From: Thermaerobacter marianensis
Lineage (GTDB): Bacteria; Bacillota; Sulfobacillia; DYIH01; DYIG01
DNA: 5,778 bases
Direction: 5' to 3'
Assembly: GCA_020723725.1 (NCBI GenBank)
Contig: DYIG01000111.1
Coordinates: forward strand, 1-5,778
The notes beneath the pieces are model-generated. The model worked only from the letters and a program-made list of their open reading frames with translations. It searched no databases and was not told the DNA's origin. Shown here in pieces: positions 5,050-5,778 of this stretch (position 1 is the stretch's first letter; each line of letters begins with the position of its first letter). The position numbers were made by a program, and so were the translations under genes.

Positions 5050-5538
5050 ATGAGCCTTGATGTTATTCAGGAGTTCAGGGATGATCACCGCTGGGTCAGG
5101 GACAACCTGCTTCAGCTCGCTGATGCGCTCGCCCAAAAAGACTATGCCAACGCGAGAAGGATCCTTGGCGAAATAAATGAAAAAGTGGGCCCGCACTTCC
5201 GCTATGAAGAGGAAGCCATGTACCCGGTGCTTAAGAAATTCCTCGGCGAATACATTGACCAACTTATTGAAGAACACGATGGCGCGATTACAACTGCCAG
5301 GGCCTGCGCTGCCCTGCTCAGCAAGGACAGCCTGACCGATGAGGAAGCACAGGAAGCTTCCAAGGCAGCCCGTTATCTTCTGATCCACGTCAGCAACTGT
5401 GACGGGCTGGCAATAATCTCTGAGCGCCTGAGTCAAGAGGATTTCGATTACCTGGCCAAGGAATTGGAACGTTGCCGTGCAGAATCCATCTCACTCCTCG
5501 ATTGGGCGGCCAAGATTCGCACCCGGAAGGTTGCCTAG
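5050..5538 (+). CDS. Hemerythrin-like (HHE) di-iron domain protein
   Basis: A cytoplasmic four-helix-bundle protein of 162 residues that should bind a non-heme di-iron centre. Proteins of this family bind or sense O2 or NO, or help repair iron-sulfur clusters. The expected ligands are in order: His13 (RDDHRW), His49 and Glu53 (PHFRYEEEAMYP), His76 (EEHDG), and His113 with Asp118 (LLIHVSNCDGL). The spacing fits the Hemerythrin/HHE family, and no fused domain or signal peptide is present. After residue 125 the protein continues with a helix (DFDYLAKELERCRAESISLL) and ends in a basic tail. The ATG is chosen because GGGAGG lies upstream and the next residues (SLDVIQEFRDDH) form the normal first helix. 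A DsrE-family gene follows after 3 bases, so the two are almost certainly co-transcribed. The ligand, whether O2, NO or iron alone, cannot be told from sequence. Confidence 0.88.
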   Translation: MSLDVIQEFRDDHRWVRDNLLQLADALAQKDYANARRILGEINEKVGPHFRYEEEAMYPVLKKFLGEYIDQLIEEHDGAITTARACAALLSKDSLTDEEAQEASKAARYLLIHVSNCDGLAIISERLSQEDFDYLAKELERCRAESISLLDWAAKIRTRKVA

Positions 5539-5541
5539 AGA

Positions 5542-5778
5542 ATGTCGGTTAAATCCGAAAGGGTTGCCATCTTCCTTCACAGCGGGGCTTTTGATCGAGT
5601 CCACTACGCGCTATCCATTGCCCTCGTCTCACTGGCGATGGGCATGGAGGTGCATATGCTCTGCACCTACGGAGGGCTCTTGAGGCTCGTCAAGGGACGC
5701 ACGGATGAGGTTGGTGCGGAAACACCGGCTGATGTTAGAGAGGCTTTGGAAAAGGGCCTTAAGTCCGGGGCAACCCAG
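5542..5778 (+). CDS. DsrE-family protein, N-terminal part
   Basis: The gene is cut by the right edge; 79 codons from ATG 5542 are visible and remain open. The sequence begins MSVKSERVAIFLHSGAFDRV, then has YALSIALVSLAMGMEVHMLC and TYGGLLRLVKG. This is the usual DsrE/DsrF-like pattern: a first strand (VAIFLHSG), a helix with an alternating A/L face ending in AMGxEV, then a strand leading into T(F/Y)xGLxxL. Relatives carry sulfur on cysteines or act in sulfur relay and redox sensing. Cys41 lies just before the TYGGL turn; whether it works as a persulfide carrier cannot be judged because the C-terminal half is missing. It starts 3 bases after the hemerythrin stop, with GGAAGG (5525-5530) about 11 bases upstream as the likely ribosome binding site. 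Confidence 0.75.
   Translation, partial: MSVKSERVAIFLHSGAFDRVHYALSIALVSLAMGMEVHMLCTYGGLLRLVKGRTDEVGAETPADVREALEKGLKSGATQ

Noticed and set aside
5040..5060. Six-codon frame starting ATG 5040 just before the hemerythrin gene
   Set aside because: The ribosome binding site would be almost touching its ATG, and the short peptide has no sign of being a leader.
5044..5436. Minus-strand open frame of 130 codons opposite the hemerythrin gene
   Set aside because: Antisense shadow; the plus-strand frame has all hemerythrin ligands and a promoter with ribosome binding site.

Overview
The window looks like chromosomal DNA of an anaerobic, endospore-forming Firmicute (Clostridia, perhaps near Desulfotomaculum, Pelotomaculum or Moorella). 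Three things suggest this: an alpha/beta-type small acid-soluble spore protein, a cobalt-early (anaerobic) cobalamin gene (cbiG) beside cobS, and a hemerythrin/DsrE gene pair. The placement is inferred from gene content, not from a phylogenetic marker. Base composition is slightly GC-rich, and three of the four fully visible minus-strand genes start with TTG or GTG.

Layout: (1) 1-1286, minus strand: cbiG, followed after one base by the first 51 codons of cobS, which runs off the left edge. Together they form a small corrinoid-biosynthesis operon. (2) 1287-1400: a divergent intergenic region with back-to-back promoter candidates and a perfect 7-bp dyad. (3) 1401-2585, plus strand: a PLP-dependent cysteine desulfurase family protein. 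(4) 2546-3617, minus strand: a small helix-turn-helix gene whose 3' end overlaps the start of a uroporphyrinogen-decarboxylase-fold (URO-D/MtaA-like) gene by 83 bp. That URO-D gene in turn overlaps the tail of the desulfurase gene by 40 bp, end to end. (5) 3618-3711: a divergent spacer with an 8-bp direct repeat. (6) 3712-4569, plus strand: an XRE-type regulator with a LexA/S24-like C-terminal half that lacks the catalytic Ser and Lys. (7) 4592-4855, minus strand: the spore protein, convergent with the regulator; a hairpin at 4542-4580 lies between them and contains the regulator's stop codon. (8) 5050 to the right edge, plus strand: a hemerythrin-like di-iron protein followed after 3 bases by a DsrE-family protein cut by the window end.

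How they fit together: cbiG and cobS act in B12 synthesis, and the URO-D-like protein belongs to a superfamily that includes corrinoid-dependent methyltransferases. However, its key Cys ligand is replaced, so a functional link is only a suggestion. The hemerythrin/DsrE pair suggests handling of O2, NO or reactive sulfur. I did not find a clearly new multi-gene system. The most unusual points are the long HTH/URO-D gene overlap, the catalytically dead S24-like regulator, and the compact regulatory architecture of the two divergent spacers.
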